Under the pieces are notes generated by a model. The model was given only the letters and a program-made list of their open reading frames with translations, was not told the DNA's origin and did no database searches. Source: Rufibacter hautae (GTDB lineage Bacteria; Bacteroidota; Bacteroidia; Cytophagales; Hymenobacteraceae). From it: DNA of 64,000 nt. The translations under genes and the position numbers were made by a program. Positions 41,283 to 49,531 of this stretch are shown in pieces. The number at the start of each line of letters is the position of its first letter. The first letter of the stretch is position 1. The stretch is taken from assembly GCF_008271695.1 (NCBI RefSeq), contig NZ_VKKY01000001.1, positions 2,226,589-2,290,588 on the forward strand. The letters run 5' to 3'.

Positions 41283-41855
41283 TTACCGGTTGAAATCTAC
41301 CAGAATCTGCACCCTTTCTGCGTAGGGATCGCTCATGCGGGTAACCGTTACCATGTCCGTCTCGCCGTAGTATTTGGCAATCCCCTTGATAATGCCCACG
41401 GCCACCCCGCACATGCGGCGCTTGGAGTAATAGTCAATGATCAGGCGATTCTCGCCCTGCTTTGTCACCAGCAACTTTGGAGGAGAAGTCCTGCTGTCTT
41501 CCTTCTTTACGGCCCCGTGCATGGACTCCTCGGTGTTGAGCAGCATCTCGTAGGTTCGCCACTCAGGCTTGATGTATTTCTTGTAGACCAGCAGCAAGTC
41601 GGGCACTAGGAACTCCCCGTATTGCTCCATGAGCTCGTAGGCGGAAATGCCTGTGTCCTCGGAGGCTTGGTGTACGATGGCGAAAAGCTCGTCGGTGGGG
41701 TACATGCCTTGCATCTGGTAGGAGGAATGCTCCACCCCCACTTTCTCCAGCAGCCGGACCCAGGTGCTGTAGTCGTAGGTGCCTTCCACAAAACGCTTCA
41801 GCAGCACGAAGATGGAGCCGTGCATCATGTCTTGGAGACCCGTTTCAGTTGTCAT
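41283..41855 (-). CDS. H-NOX (haem NO/O2-binding) domain protein
   Basis: The stand-alone 190-residue H-NOX binds haem and senses NO (or O2). Diagnostic features are MMHGSIFVLLKRFVEGTYDYSTW at the N-terminus, a proximal His in SMHGAVKK (His113), PPKLLV, and the porphyrin-propionate motif YxSxR as Y142-Y-S-K-R146. Twenty-nine residues separate His and Tyr, as in known H-NOX proteins. Starts at 41828 or 41825 (MMHGS) are also possible. The open frame to 41972 adds unconserved residues. The usual signalling partner (histidine kinase, GGDEF/EAL) is not adjacent. Confidence 0.92.
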   Translation of the reverse strand: MTTETGLQDMMHGSIFVLLKRFVEGTYDYSTWVRLLEKVGVEHSSYQMQGMYPTDELFAIVHQASEDTGISAYELMEQYGEFLVPDLLLVYKKYIKPEWRTYEMLLNTEESMHGAVKKEDSRTSPPKLLVTKQGENRLIIDYYSKRRMCGVAVGIIKGIAKYYGETDMVTVTRMSDPYAERVQILVDFNR

Positions 41856-42113
41856 TTGTCTGTTTTTTGTCAGGAATATATACGGGTAAGCGGCTGAAGG
41901 TTTCCAAGGTGCCTTAAGAGGCGACCGGTACCGGTTCAGGGACCCAAGATAGTCTTTAAAATTCCTTGTCAAAAGGGAAGCGGCTGAGGTACTGTGGTTT
42001 GCTGAATTTTCCTTTGAGCAGCCTTCGTTCAGCAGAAGATTGGAATTGGGTGCGATTTCTTAAAATCAAGTCAGAAACCCAGGTTAGGATAGGGGAAAGG
42101 AGTCTTAGCGCGT

Positions 42114-42510
42114 TCAAATAGCAGTAAGCCACTCTTCTGCTGCTGGGTGATCTTGGAAGGTAGAGACCATGACGCCTTTGATCCCAAATTCAATGGCTTT
42201 ATCGGTGGAGCGCCTGGCGTAAACATCTGGCGAGTAAACGTGGGCCAGGAACTTGCATCCGGCTTTCGCCATTCTGGGAATCTAATCCAGTGCCACCCAC
42301 TCCGCAGCATCTGACCACATCCCCGTCACGTGCGTGTTGTCATTCAGAAGCTTGGGGCAGCGGTAATCCGTTAGAAACCTAAGGATTTCTCGTAGCCGTC
42401 GCGCACGTTTCCTCGGTCTGCTCGCCCAGCCAGTCGGCAGAAGGGGTGTCGTTCACCACATTGTACCAGATGGTGACGTGAGGCTCATGGGTTAACAACT
42501 GGCCCTTCAT
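42114..42510 (-). pseudogene. Broken gene, STAS/SpoIIAA-like protein remnant
   Basis: Protein-like sequence is spread over all three minus-strand frames. From an ATG at 42510 one frame reads HEPHVTIWYNVVNDTPSADW. Near 42410 the sense moves to a second frame (NVRDGYE), and near 42385 to a third (RFLTDYRCPKLLNDNTHV). The third frame has an in-frame TAG at 42282-42284 (after EWVALD) before continuing MAKAGCKFLAHVYSPDVYARR to a TGA at 42114. At least two frameshifts and one nonsense change are present. The WSDAAEW...AKAGxKFxAxVYSP...A..WL pattern resembles SpoIIAA-like proteins, as does the intact gene at 50704. Family assignment is tentative; decay is clear. Confidence 0.7.
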
Positions 42511-42537
42511 GCCAGGGTTCTTTTGAAATGTCCTGGA

Positions 42538-43047
42538 TTAGGTGGTGCCCCGCTCAATGTTCTCCATCACCACAGAGGCAAGGCTCTCCAATACGCGCTG
42601 GTCAGACTCAGAGAACTTCCTTGGTTCTTTGTCCACGAGGCAGAGGGCGCCAATGTTAAAGCCATCGTTGGTTCTTAAGGGCGCAGCCGCGTAAAAGCGC
42701 AGGCCTAAATCACCGGTCACAAAAGGGTTGGCCAAAAGACAGGGTTCCTCCAGCGCGTTTTCAAACACCGTGGCTCCGTTCTTGAGCACCGCCAGGGAGC
42801 AGAGGCTGGTGCCCCTGGGTACCGGTGGAGCGGTGTCTAACCCTGCGTTGCCTTTGGTATGCACATACTCACTGTCTACAAAGTTGACAAGCGCGATGGG
42901 GACAGAGAACATGTGGGCGGCCATGCTGGCAATGTGTTTGAAGGTGCCTTCCTCGCGGTGGGTATTCAAAATATATAGGCTATGTAATTTGGCCAGCCTC
43001 TCCTCTTCGTTCTCTGGTATAATCGGCAAGCCGAACGTGTTCTTCAT
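42538..43047 (-). CDS. GAF-domain protein
   Basis: The ATG at 43047 gives 169 residues: ENEEERLAKLHSLYILNTHREEGTFKHIASMAAHMFSVPIALVNFVD, then TSLCSLAVL and FYAAAPLRTNDGFNIGALCLVDKEPRKFSESDQRVLESLASVV. This is a single GAF domain of the type fused to GGDEF or kinase domains elsewhere, but here it stands alone. The open frame extends to 43125, but a perfect -7 box lies at 43130-43137, so the downstream start is preferred. Ligand unknown. Confidence 0.87.
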   Translation of the reverse strand: MKNTFGLPIIPENEEERLAKLHSLYILNTHREEGTFKHIASMAAHMFSVPIALVNFVDSEYVHTKGNAGLDTAPPVPRGTSLCSLAVLKNGATVFENALEEPCLLANPFVTGDLGLRFYAAAPLRTNDGFNIGALCLVDKEPRKFSESDQRVLESLASVVMENIERGTT

Positions 43048-43129
43048 TGGTGTTGTAAGAATATGATTGGGCTTTTGCTGAGTAGTTGTTTTTACTCCTA
43101 AGTGTCTCAGTTGGGGGTTTGACATCCTT

Positions 43130-43137
43130 CAAAGGTA
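43130..43137 (-). promoter_or_regulatory. Bacteroidota -7 box (TACCTTTG) of the GAF gene
   Basis: On the minus strand this reads TACCTTTG. It lies only 4 bases before the far upstream start of the frame, so translation from 43047 fits better. Confidence 0.6.
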
Positions 43138-43316
43138 ATGCTTTCATCACTTGCCGCACCATCATTTACCGGCACAGTTCAACTTTCTTTTTTTACATAC
43201 TTTTCTACAACCAATTTCTTCAGTTATAAGGCATAAGGATCAGCTAAACCGATAAATTGGAGCCGGCGCAAAAGCCAGTTCTCGTAGAAAAATGCTCTTT
43301 TCTGGAAAACAGGCCT
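43138..43316. other. GAF / small-gene intergenic region
   Basis: The remainder of the 330-base gap between the GAF start and the small gene at 43381 is AT-rich with no gene. It carries a palindromic copy at 43294-43324, then the terminator. Confidence 0.6.
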
Positions 43317-43324
43317 AAAACAGG
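43294..43324. repeat. Copy of the ~38-bp palindromic element
   Basis: GCTCTTTTCTGGAAAACAGG, then CCTAAAACAGG: intact centre TTTTCTGGAAAA and right arm, truncated left arm. It overlaps the terminator of the sigma-factor unit. Confidence 0.6.
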
Positions 43325-43363
43325 AAGCCCTGACTATTGGGGATAGTCAGGGCTTCCTGTTTT
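43317..43363. terminator. Strong rho-independent terminator of the sigma unit
   Basis: AAAACAGGAAGCCCTGACTA pairs with TAGTCAGGGCTTCCTGTTTT around a short loop, 18 bases past the stop at 43381. Confidence 0.9.
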
Positions 43364-43380
43364 ACTTACTCTTGATTCTT

Positions 43381-43611
43381 TTACGGATGCAGACTTACAG
43401 TTTTGGAGTAACTGATGATGGCATCAGTGACCCGCTCGCTTGGTAGGGTGAGTGCTTCCTCTAAGCTTAGCTGGGTGAGGAGCAGATCAGCACAGGCTTC
43501 GGCTAGTTCCTGGTCCACCATTAAGGCTTCTTCCAGGGCCAGGCGTTGCTTTTTAGGCAGTTCGTTGTAAAGGTACTGTACTAGATCATGATGAGTAAAG
43601 GTTTTGGTCAT
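43381..43611 (-). CDS. Small partner protein of the ECF sigma factor
   Basis: The ATG at 43611 gives 76 residues: THHDLVQYLYNELPKKQRLALEEALMVDQELAEACADLLLTQLSLEEA. This resembles the N-terminal four-helix part of anti-sigma factors (EYLYGELP..E...E..L..D..L), but without the Zn ligands, a membrane helix or a periplasmic domain. It overlaps the sigma gene by 26 bases, so it is translationally coupled. A cytosolic anti-sigma or modulator role is an inference from position and helical pattern. The upstream ATG at 43626 is also possible. Confidence 0.75.
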   Translation of the reverse strand: MTKTFTHHDLVQYLYNELPKKQRLALEEALMVDQELAEACADLLLTQLSLEEALTLPSERVTDAIISYSKTVSLHP

Positions 43612-44185
43612 AGGCTGTTTTATCATTGGACATTTTTTTCCGCAGGTTAATTAATGCGTATCTCATTCTGCCCAAAGCCGTGTTGATGCTGACACCGGTA
43701 GCCTCTGCGATCTCCTGGAAACTCATGTCAGCGTAGTGGCGCATGATGAGCACCTCTTTCTGCGCGGCCGGTAACTGTTGGATCAGTTCCCGTAGGCGGG
43801 CATGCGTTTCCTCTTTGATCCGGATGGATTCCACTGATTCTTCAGAGAAGCTCAACGTGTTGAACACATTGCTGCCGTCTTCCAAAGTAATCATTGGGCT
43901 CCGTTTCTCCCGACGGAAGTAATCAATAGCCAAGTTATGGGCGATACGGCAGATCCAGGATGAAAATTTGCCCTCTTCGTTGTAACGACCGCTCTTCATG
44001 GTATGGATAGCCTTCACAAACGTTTCCTGTAACAGGTCTTCGGCTGTGTAGGTATCTTTCACTATAAGCAGAATAGTGGTATAAACCTTGCTCTTGTGGC
44101 GGTTAACCAATTCCTCAAAGGCGCTCTCGTTACCAGCGATATACGACGTTACTAACGCCGAATCATTTAGCTGTACTGTATTCAT
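43586..44185 (-). CDS. ECF-type RNA polymerase sigma factor
   Basis: The 199-residue protein has region 2 (FEELVNRHKSKVYTTILLIVKDTYTAEDLLQETFVKAIHTM, with the DLLQETF core motif and FSSWICRIAHNLAIDYFRREKR) and region 4 HTH (LPAAQKEVLIMRHYADMSFQEIAEATGVSINTALGRMRYALINLRKKM). Target genes are unknown. It is followed by and overlaps a small helical protein that may control it. A TATATTTG -7 box lies upstream, so basal expression is from the housekeeping sigma. Confidence 0.94.
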   Translation of the reverse strand: MNTVQLNDSALVTSYIAGNESAFEELVNRHKSKVYTTILLIVKDTYTAEDLLQETFVKAIHTMKSGRYNEEGKFSSWICRIAHNLAIDYFRREKRSPMITLEDGSNVFNTLSFSEESVESIRIKEETHARLRELIQQLPAAQKEVLIMRHYADMSFQEIAEATGVSINTALGRMRYALINLRKKMSNDKTAYDQNLYSS

Positions 44186-44265
44186 CTAAATCTACAAATA
44201 AGGTAACGTAGAGGTTTATGCCATATTGTGAGGTTAGGTTAGTAAGATTGGTTTTATGTGATTAC

Positions 44266-44273
44266 CAAATATA
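44266..44273 (-). promoter_or_regulatory. Bacteroidota -7 box (TATATTTG) of the sigma gene
   Basis: On the minus strand this reads TATATTTG, about 80 bases before the sigma start codon. Confidence 0.55.
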
Positions 44274-44327
44274 GAAAATAGGGCATTGAAATGCAACGCC
44301 AAAAAATATTCTAAAAAACTTTTTTTT

Positions 44328-44367
44328 CGTTTTGGACTGCTTTTCAGAAAACCCACTTTAAAACAGG
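44328..44367. repeat. Copy of the ~38-bp palindromic element
   Basis: Left arm CGTTTTGGACTGCTTTTC, right arm AGAAAACCCACTTTAAAACAGG. Centre and outer ends pair, with mismatches between. Confidence 0.65.
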
Positions 44368-44633
44368 TTAAACGCAGAAAACAGAACTGCCTCAAATATC
44401 ACACCAATAAAAGGCGACAAACGCCCGTTCTGGCCGGTTTTGAGGCATAAACCACCCAAAAATGTCTTGGTTTATGCACCGTTAAGCTACTGAAAAGTTT
44501 TTGCCCACTTTTTAAAAAAGAAGTCAAAAAGGCCAAATCCTTCTTCAAAGATCCTGGCCGAACGGCAAAAGTAACAATCTCAGGCTTCCCGCCCCAATAA
44601 AAAGGAGATAAATTGACTTTGTCTAGCTTGGGG

Positions 44634-45521
44634 CTAATGCGACAGCGGTCTTTTCTTGATCATGCCGCCCGAGGTGTCATTGATGCTGTGCATGATGATG
44701 AAGGCCCCGGGGTCCAGTTCGGTGATCAGGGTTTTAAGCCTCTGTACCTCCAGGCGGGTAACCACGCAGTATAAGATGTCGATCTCCTCGCCGGAGAAAC
44801 CCCGCTGGCCTTTGTAGATGGTCACCGCCCGGCCCAACTGGGTTAGAATAGCCTGCCGCATGGTGTCACTGTGCACCGATACAATGGTAACGCCGGTGTA
44901 TTCCTCAATCCCGTTGATGATGAAGTCAATGGTCTTGGAAGCGGTAAGATACGTGAGCACCGAGTACATGGCCGGCTCGGCGCCCAACAGAAAAGCCGCC
45001 CCCAGGAAAAGGAAGAGATTAATGACTAGGATCACATCGCCAATGGTGAGGCTGGTGCGTTTGCTCAAAAGCAGCGCCATAATCTCGGTGCCATCCAGCA
45101 CGCAGCCGCCCCTGATAGACAAGCCAATGCCCGCCCCCAGAAAGAACCCACCAAACACCGCCGTGAGCAATTTGTCATGGGTGATGCTGGGGAATTCTAT
45201 GGTCAACAGAAGTACTGACAACCCGATGACCGCCAGCAGGCTTTTGAGCGCAAAGGAACGGGCCACCTGCGTGTAGCCGGCAATAAGGAAAGGCGCGTTG
45301 ATGAGCAGAATTAACAGTGGCAGCGGAATCCCCGAGCTTCTGGACAAAAGCATGGAAAGGCCCGTTACCCCGCCGTCAATGAAATGGTTGGGAATCAGGA
45401 AGCCTTTGAGGCCTACGCCCGCGGAGCAGATCCCGAAACAAATGAGCAGGACATCGCGAAACCTTCCCCAGGGGCGCTTGATTTTCAGGGCTGCGAGCTT
45501 AGGCGGTAAAGGCGGATTCAA
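44634..45521 (-). CDS. YitT-family (DUF161/DUF2179) membrane protein
   Basis: The 295-residue protein has five to six transmembrane helices in the first 200 residues (DVLLICFGICSAGVGLKGFLIP; GIPLPLLILLINAPFLIAGY; AVFGGFFLGAGIGLSIRGG). The YitT signature NHFIDGGVTGLSMLL is present, and a C-terminal cytosolic DUF2179 domain contains GRAVTIYKGQRGFSGEEIDILYCVV. The transported substrate of the family is not established. It lies 19 bases after the DUF6799 gene on the same strand, a likely two-gene transcript. Confidence 0.92.
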   Translation of the reverse strand: MNPPLPPKLAALKIKRPWGRFRDVLLICFGICSAGVGLKGFLIPNHFIDGGVTGLSMLLSRSSGIPLPLLILLINAPFLIAGYTQVARSFALKSLLAVIGLSVLLLTIEFPSITHDKLLTAVFGGFFLGAGIGLSIRGGCVLDGTEIMALLLSKRTSLTIGDVILVINLFLFLGAAFLLGAEPAMYSVLTYLTASKTIDFIINGIEEYTGVTIVSVHSDTMRQAILTQLGRAVTIYKGQRGFSGEEIDILYCVVTRLEVQRLKTLITELDPGAFIIMHSINDTSGGMIKKRPLSH

Positions 45522-45540
45522 GGAAACAGAAGCTTATGAT

Positions 45541-46173
45541 TTACTTAACCGGTGGAGAAAGCGCCTGCAGCTGTTGGTTGACAGAAGTCAGCTGTTTGTT
45601 CAGGCCGTTATAGTATGCTTCAATGCTTTGGCGTTCTTGGGCGGTGAGGTTGGCTTCCAACAGGGCGTTGCGCTGTTCCTGCAGTTTCACTAGCTGCTCC
45701 AGCAGTTGGATTCTCTTTTCCTGCGCCAGGCTGTAGGTGAACTTCTGCTTTTGGTTTCCCGCCGATACGATCTGGCCGTTTACCGTTAGGATGCGCACCT
45801 CCGTGTCGCCTACTACTTTCTTCTCGTGCTCTATAATAGTGTTGTGGGTGAAAATGTCATCGGCTACCAACACCACTTTGCCTTGGGGGTTCACGGCGTT
45901 CTTCTGTTTGAGCGTGTAGGTCTTGCCGCCGGCTAAGCTTACCTGGCCCGATGGCGACACCACTGTTCCGTTGCTGTACTGAACGGGTTCCTGTACCTCA
46001 TAGAGTTTGCCGCCCCGGTGCTGCACCAGTTTTCCCTGTTGCCAGAAGATAGTGTTGTCTTTGATATTGGACCGCGTGATAAGGGAGTCTGAGGTCTGCT
46101 GCGCCAAAGACAATTCGGAAAGGCAGATAAAAGCCAAAAAGAAAGATAAGCGGTATAGAACGGTTCTTTTCAT
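45541..46173 (-). CDS. Exported DUF6799-type protein with coiled coil
   Basis: The 210-residue protein has a signal peptide (LSFFLAFICLSELSLAQ). It contains two similar GG-K/V-L modules, QHRGGKLYEVQEPVQYSNGTVVSPSGQVSLAGGKTYTLKQ and then VNPQGKVVLVADDI, which resemble the DUF6799 repeats common in Hymenobacteraceae. The C-terminus (LAQEKRIQLLEQLVKLQEQRNALLEANL) forms a coiled coil. It is likely periplasmic or surface-located. Function unknown. It probably shares a transcript with the YitT gene 19 bases downstream. Confidence 0.75.
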   Translation of the reverse strand: MKRTVLYRLSFFLAFICLSELSLAQQTSDSLITRSNIKDNTIFWQQGKLVQHRGGKLYEVQEPVQYSNGTVVSPSGQVSLAGGKTYTLKQKNAVNPQGKVVLVADDIFTHNTIIEHEKKVVGDTEVRILTVNGQIVSAGNQKQKFTYSLAQEKRIQLLEQLVKLQEQRNALLEANLTAQERQSIEAYYNGLNKQLTSVNQQLQALSPPVK

Positions 46174-46347
46174 AGGTGTGAATTTGAATCAGGTTCTATA
46201 TACGGTATTTGCTATCTAGATGATGGGGTTAAGGCTCGCAGAAAATAAGTTGCTATAGGTGGGATAAGTAAAAGATGCAGAAAGGTTCTTTGAAAAGTTA
46301 AAGATTTGGCAAATCCTTCTTAAAAATGCGGTCGTATAAACCTGTGT

Positions 46348-46743
46348 ATGGAATATGAATTTAGCATGACGCCTGAGTTTAGGGAGGAGGTAAAGAAAGA
46401 CCTCAAAGTGAAGGAGAAGGCTAATGCCGAAATCAAGGATACCCTGGCCATAGAGCGTACCTCTTTTGCAAATGAGCGGACGTTTTTGGCTTACTTGAGA
46501 ACCTCGCTGTCGCTCATTATAGCAGGGGTTTTCTTGCATCAGTTTTTCAATTCCACGGTTTCCATGTGGATTGCCGTTTTTCTTATTCCGTTGGGAATAG
46601 TCATCGGCGGAATTGGTTACCGGAAATTCGCGAAAAAGCGTGCCTTGATCCAGCGCAAGCGCGATGCTTACGTGCCAGCAAAACAGATGCTGGTTTTGCT
46701 GAAAGCTGAGAAATCTATGCAGATGAACATCAGTCAGCAATGA
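46348..46743 (+). CDS. DUF202 (YidH-like) membrane protein
   Basis: The 131-residue protein has the DUF202 signature IERTSFANERTFLAYLRTSLSLIIAGVFLHQFF, a second helix (MWIAVFLIPLGIVIGGIGYRKFA), and a basic end. An N-terminal extension of about 35 charged residues (EVKKDLKVKEKANAEIK) precedes the domain. DUF202 proteins are small inner-membrane proteins of unclear function. It is monocistronic and convergent with the truncated haemoglobin gene. Confidence 0.88.
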   Translation: MEYEFSMTPEFREEVKKDLKVKEKANAEIKDTLAIERTSFANERTFLAYLRTSLSLIIAGVFLHQFFNSTVSMWIAVFLIPLGIVIGGIGYRKFAKKRALIQRKRDAYVPAKQMLVLLKAEKSMQMNISQQ

Positions 46744-46910
46744 TTGAGATTGGTATGAAAATTGTACTTAAATGAAATAAGGAAGTGCGGCGATAGTACG
46801 AAGAGGTGCTGTTGGAATGCAAAATCGCCCACTTTCTTTTCTTTTCTCTTCCCGAATGGCGGGCCGCGTTTTTAGCTTAACGTTACCCATGTCATCTTAC
46901 CATATACCCC

Positions 46911-46961
46911 CTACAAAGCAGCAACGGCAGCCCTTGAAAGGCTGCCGTTGCTGCTTTGTAG
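46911..46961. terminator. Perfect 22-bp hairpin between convergent genes
   Basis: The arm CTACAAAGCAGCAACGGCAG plus CC (46911-46932) pairs perfectly with 46940-46961 around 7 bases. It lies between the DUF202 gene (+) and the haemoglobin gene (-). It lacks a long T-run, but its stem is among the strongest in the window. Confidence 0.8.
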
Positions 46962-47031
46962 GTATTCCCTTTCTTCTAGATCAGAGACGGCTAGTTTTGG
47001 GGTAGATTTCTAAAAACAGGCAGTAATCGTC

Positions 47032-47427
47032 TTAAGGCTTTACCAGCGGCGTGGCCCAAAGGCCCATTTTCATTTGGAAGATGTTGGCAATACTGGTGGC
47101 TTTCTGCTTGGCTAATTCGGCCATTTCACCGGCAAACAGTTCTTCCACCGTTTGGGTGAAAAGCGCAATCCAGCGGGTAAAATGTGTTCGGTCTACGGGT
47201 AAAGCCAAGTGCTTGGGAAAGGGTTGGCCTTTGTAGGCCATGGAGCCAAACAATACCGTACTCCAGAACTCATACATCTTGGGCAGGTGGTGCTCCCAGT
47301 CCACCCTGGCAAACTCATTGAACACCGGGCTCAGTAGTTCATCTTGGTTTACATGGTCATAGAAAGCATCCACCAATCTCTTGATGTCTTCCTCAGTGGT
47401 TATATCAGGTTTCAGTTCTTCGTTCAT
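47032..47427 (-). CDS. Group III truncated haemoglobin
   Basis: The 131-residue globin has the 2-on-2 group III pattern: LVDAFYDHVNQDELLSPVFNE, DWEHHLPKMYEFWSTVLFGSMAYKGQPFPKHLALP (proximal His in PKHLALP) and HFTRWIALFTQTVEELF. Group III members bind O2, NO or sulfide; the physiological role varies. It lies about 760 bases from the divergently oriented cytochrome bd oxidase genes, and about 5 kb from an H-NOX. A haem-gas theme is plausible but inferred. Confidence 0.92.
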   Translation of the reverse strand: MNEELKPDITTEEDIKRLVDAFYDHVNQDELLSPVFNEFARVDWEHHLPKMYEFWSTVLFGSMAYKGQPFPKHLALPVDRTHFTRWIALFTQTVEELFAGEMAELAKQKATSIANIFQMKMGLWATPLVKP

Positions 47428-48187
47428 ATTGATAGGGGTAGCAGGTCGCCTCCCGTTCGTTCAACAAGGCAAGGTTACGCATTAGTGCCGTCCGGCGAAA
47501 TGATGTTGGTCATTTTAGGGCCATTTTTATGAAAACAGGGGTGAAGTATGGGAAATAGTAAAGGAAGCGTTAGGACCATAGATGGAAACTTTCCCCTGTT
47601 CCCCTTTGAAGTAGAAATTCTATATCAATAATAGTGTAGTTGGAAACCGTAAAGCAGCCTGCGAACTGACCTAATGAGTGGTTAGGAGGCTCTCGCCTCA
47701 CGGCAGTTGCAAACTGCCGATCATTTTGGGTCCAAGTCACAGACTTGAACCATGGTACTGGAGAGTAGACGCCATGATCAGCAGGTGTAAACACCCCTCT
47801 GCGCTCCCCTCAAGGGGAGAATCTCGCTTAGTAGGCGCATTCCCGTTTCAAGCCTTTCGGTTGAGCGCCTTGTCAGGTTCCGGTGCCGAAGGCATTGCGA
47901 CTGAAAGGAGCAAAGGAAGCTGGCGCAGCGCGAGGCCGGAAGGCGGGGCCTCGCGGCCGTGAGCGCTCGGAGCCCAACTATGAAACAACCCAGCTCATGC
48001 ACCCACGGTAACAGCGCAGCCACGCCAGCAGAAGCAGACTACAATTCCCTCTCAAAACCACCATCCCTGCAAATCAAAAACAAAGCGAGAGCTAATCGTA
48101 AGAAATCTCTCTTTTTCCTGTCCTGCTATTACTTCCTGTCTTACCTTTCCAGCGCTTTAGGCAGAGTATCCACTTATCCTTTATGCT
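47428..48187. repeat. Repeat-like intergenic region upstream of cydA
   Basis: The gap is about 760 bases. It contains three consecutive small palindromes: GAGGC-TCTC-GCCTC (47686-47699), CGGCAGTT-GC-AAACTGCCG (47701-47719), and GGTCCAAGTC-ACA-GACTTGAACC (47729-47751). A CTCCCCT-CA-AGGGGAG palindrome follows near 47805-47821, then a GC-rich block to about 48010 unlike its AT-rich flanks. Open frames here have no protein character. It looks like a composite of non-coding dispersed repeats. The cydA promoter should be in the last 150 bases, but I see no clear TAnnTTTG there. Confidence 0.5.
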
Positions 48188-49522
48188 ATGGATGACCTTT
48201 TTGCCGCCCGGTCGCAGATGGCGCTGTCGCTGGGTTTTCACATCATTTACGCCTGCATCGGCATGGTCATGCCGTTCTTCATGGCTGTTTCCCATTACCG
48301 CTACCTAACCACCCACCAGGATGTCTACAAACGCCTCACCAAAGCGTGGAGCAAGGGCGTAGCCATCTTTTTCGCCACAGGTGCCGTTTCGGGGACCATG
48401 CTGTCGTTTGAGTTGGGGTTGCTGTGGCCAAGGTTCATGGAGCACGCCGGACCAATCTTCGGGATGCCTTTCTCGCTAGAGGGGACGGCCTTCTTTATTG
48501 AAGCCATTGCGTTGGGCTTCTTCCTGTACGGCTGGGGTAGGTTCAATCCGTGGTTCCATTGGTTCACGGGCGTAGTAGTGGGAGTGAGCGGATTGGCTTC
48601 CGGGATTCTGGTGGTAGCTGCCAATGCTTGGATGAACAGTCCCGCCGGGTTTGACTACGTGAACGGGCAGTACCTGAACATTGATCCCATCAAAGCCATG
48701 TTCAACGATGCCTGGTTTTCGCAGGCCTTGCACATGACGTTGGCGGCTTTCACCGCAACGGGTTTTGCCGTAGCGGGCCTGCACGCGCTCATGATCCTGA
48801 AGAAGCACAATGTGGTCTTCCACGCCAAAGCATTCAAGATCGCCGCCATTTTTGGGGCGGTGGCGGCCATTCTGCAACCCATCTCCGGTGACATCTCCGC
48901 GAAAGACGTAGCCCAGCGGCAACCAGCGAAACTAGCTGCCATGGAAGCACATTTCCACACCGAGAAATCAGCGGCGCTGGTGCTGGGCGGTCTGCCCGAT
49001 GAAGATGCCAGGCAGGTGAACTATGCTATCAAAATACCCGGCATGCTCAGTTTCCTGGCGCATGGCAACTTTGAGCAGGAGGTGATAGGCTTAGACAAAT
49101 TCCCGAAAGAAGACCAACCGCCGGTGCTGGTGACGCACATCGCGTTTCAGATCATGGTAGGATTAGGCTCGTTCCTGATGCTGGTGTCTTTGCTGTATCT
49201 GCTGGCGCTCTGGAAGAAAAAGAAATGGCTCTACAGTACCTGGCTGTTGCGACTGTTCGTGCTGGCCATTCCGCTGGGCTTTATCGCCATTGAGGCCGGT
49301 TGGACCGTGACCGAGGTAGGCCGCCAGCCCTGGATTCTCTATGGCATCATGCGTACCGCAGACGCCGTGACTCCTATGCCGGGCATCGCCTATTCCTTTT
49401 ACCTGTTCACGGGGATTTATCTGTCTCTGACGCTGGTGGTGGCCTATCTGCTGTACCGACAAATCAAATCGGTGCCTACGCTTTATGACATTACCCCCGA
49501 ACCTGCGCACGCCACACATTAA
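48188..49522 (+). CDS. cydA: Cytochrome bd ubiquinol oxidase subunit I
   Basis: CydA is the quinol-oxidising, haem b558/b595/d subunit of the high-affinity bd oxidase. The 444-residue product has about nine transmembrane helices, the b595 His near the N-terminus (SLGFHIIYACIG, His18), the GRQPW motif in TEVGRQPWILYG, and the quinol-binding loop. The loop is the short version, giving 444 rather than ~520 residues. The start MDDLFAARSQM is typical. It lies 9 bases before cydB. Confidence 0.96.
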   Translation: MDDLFAARSQMALSLGFHIIYACIGMVMPFFMAVSHYRYLTTHQDVYKRLTKAWSKGVAIFFATGAVSGTMLSFELGLLWPRFMEHAGPIFGMPFSLEGTAFFIEAIALGFFLYGWGRFNPWFHWFTGVVVGVSGLASGILVVAANAWMNSPAGFDYVNGQYLNIDPIKAMFNDAWFSQALHMTLAAFTATGFAVAGLHALMILKKHNVVFHAKAFKIAAIFGAVAAILQPISGDISAKDVAQRQPAKLAAMEAHFHTEKSAALVLGGLPDEDARQVNYAIKIPGMLSFLAHGNFEQEVIGLDKFPKEDQPPVLVTHIAFQIMVGLGSFLMLVSLLYLLALWKKKKWLYSTWLLRLFVLAIPLGFIAIEAGWTVTEVGRQPWILYGIMRTADAVTPMPGIAYSFYLFTGIYLSLTLVVAYLLYRQIKSVPTLYDITPEPAHATH

Positions 49523-49531
49523 CCAGAAGCC

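Larger units (their letters stand above)
44186..44633. other. Intergenic region upstream of the sigma gene
   Basis: This 450-base gap holds the sigma gene promoter box (44266-44273), an A/T-rich tract, and a palindromic copy (44328-44367). The rest (44370-44633) shows no gene, strong hairpin or clear repeat. Confidence 0.6.

Noticed and set aside
47678..48195. Open frames in the GC-rich block before cydA, both strands
   Set aside because: The translations are low in secondary-structure pattern and rich in Arg/Ser, as expected from palindromic GC-rich repeats.
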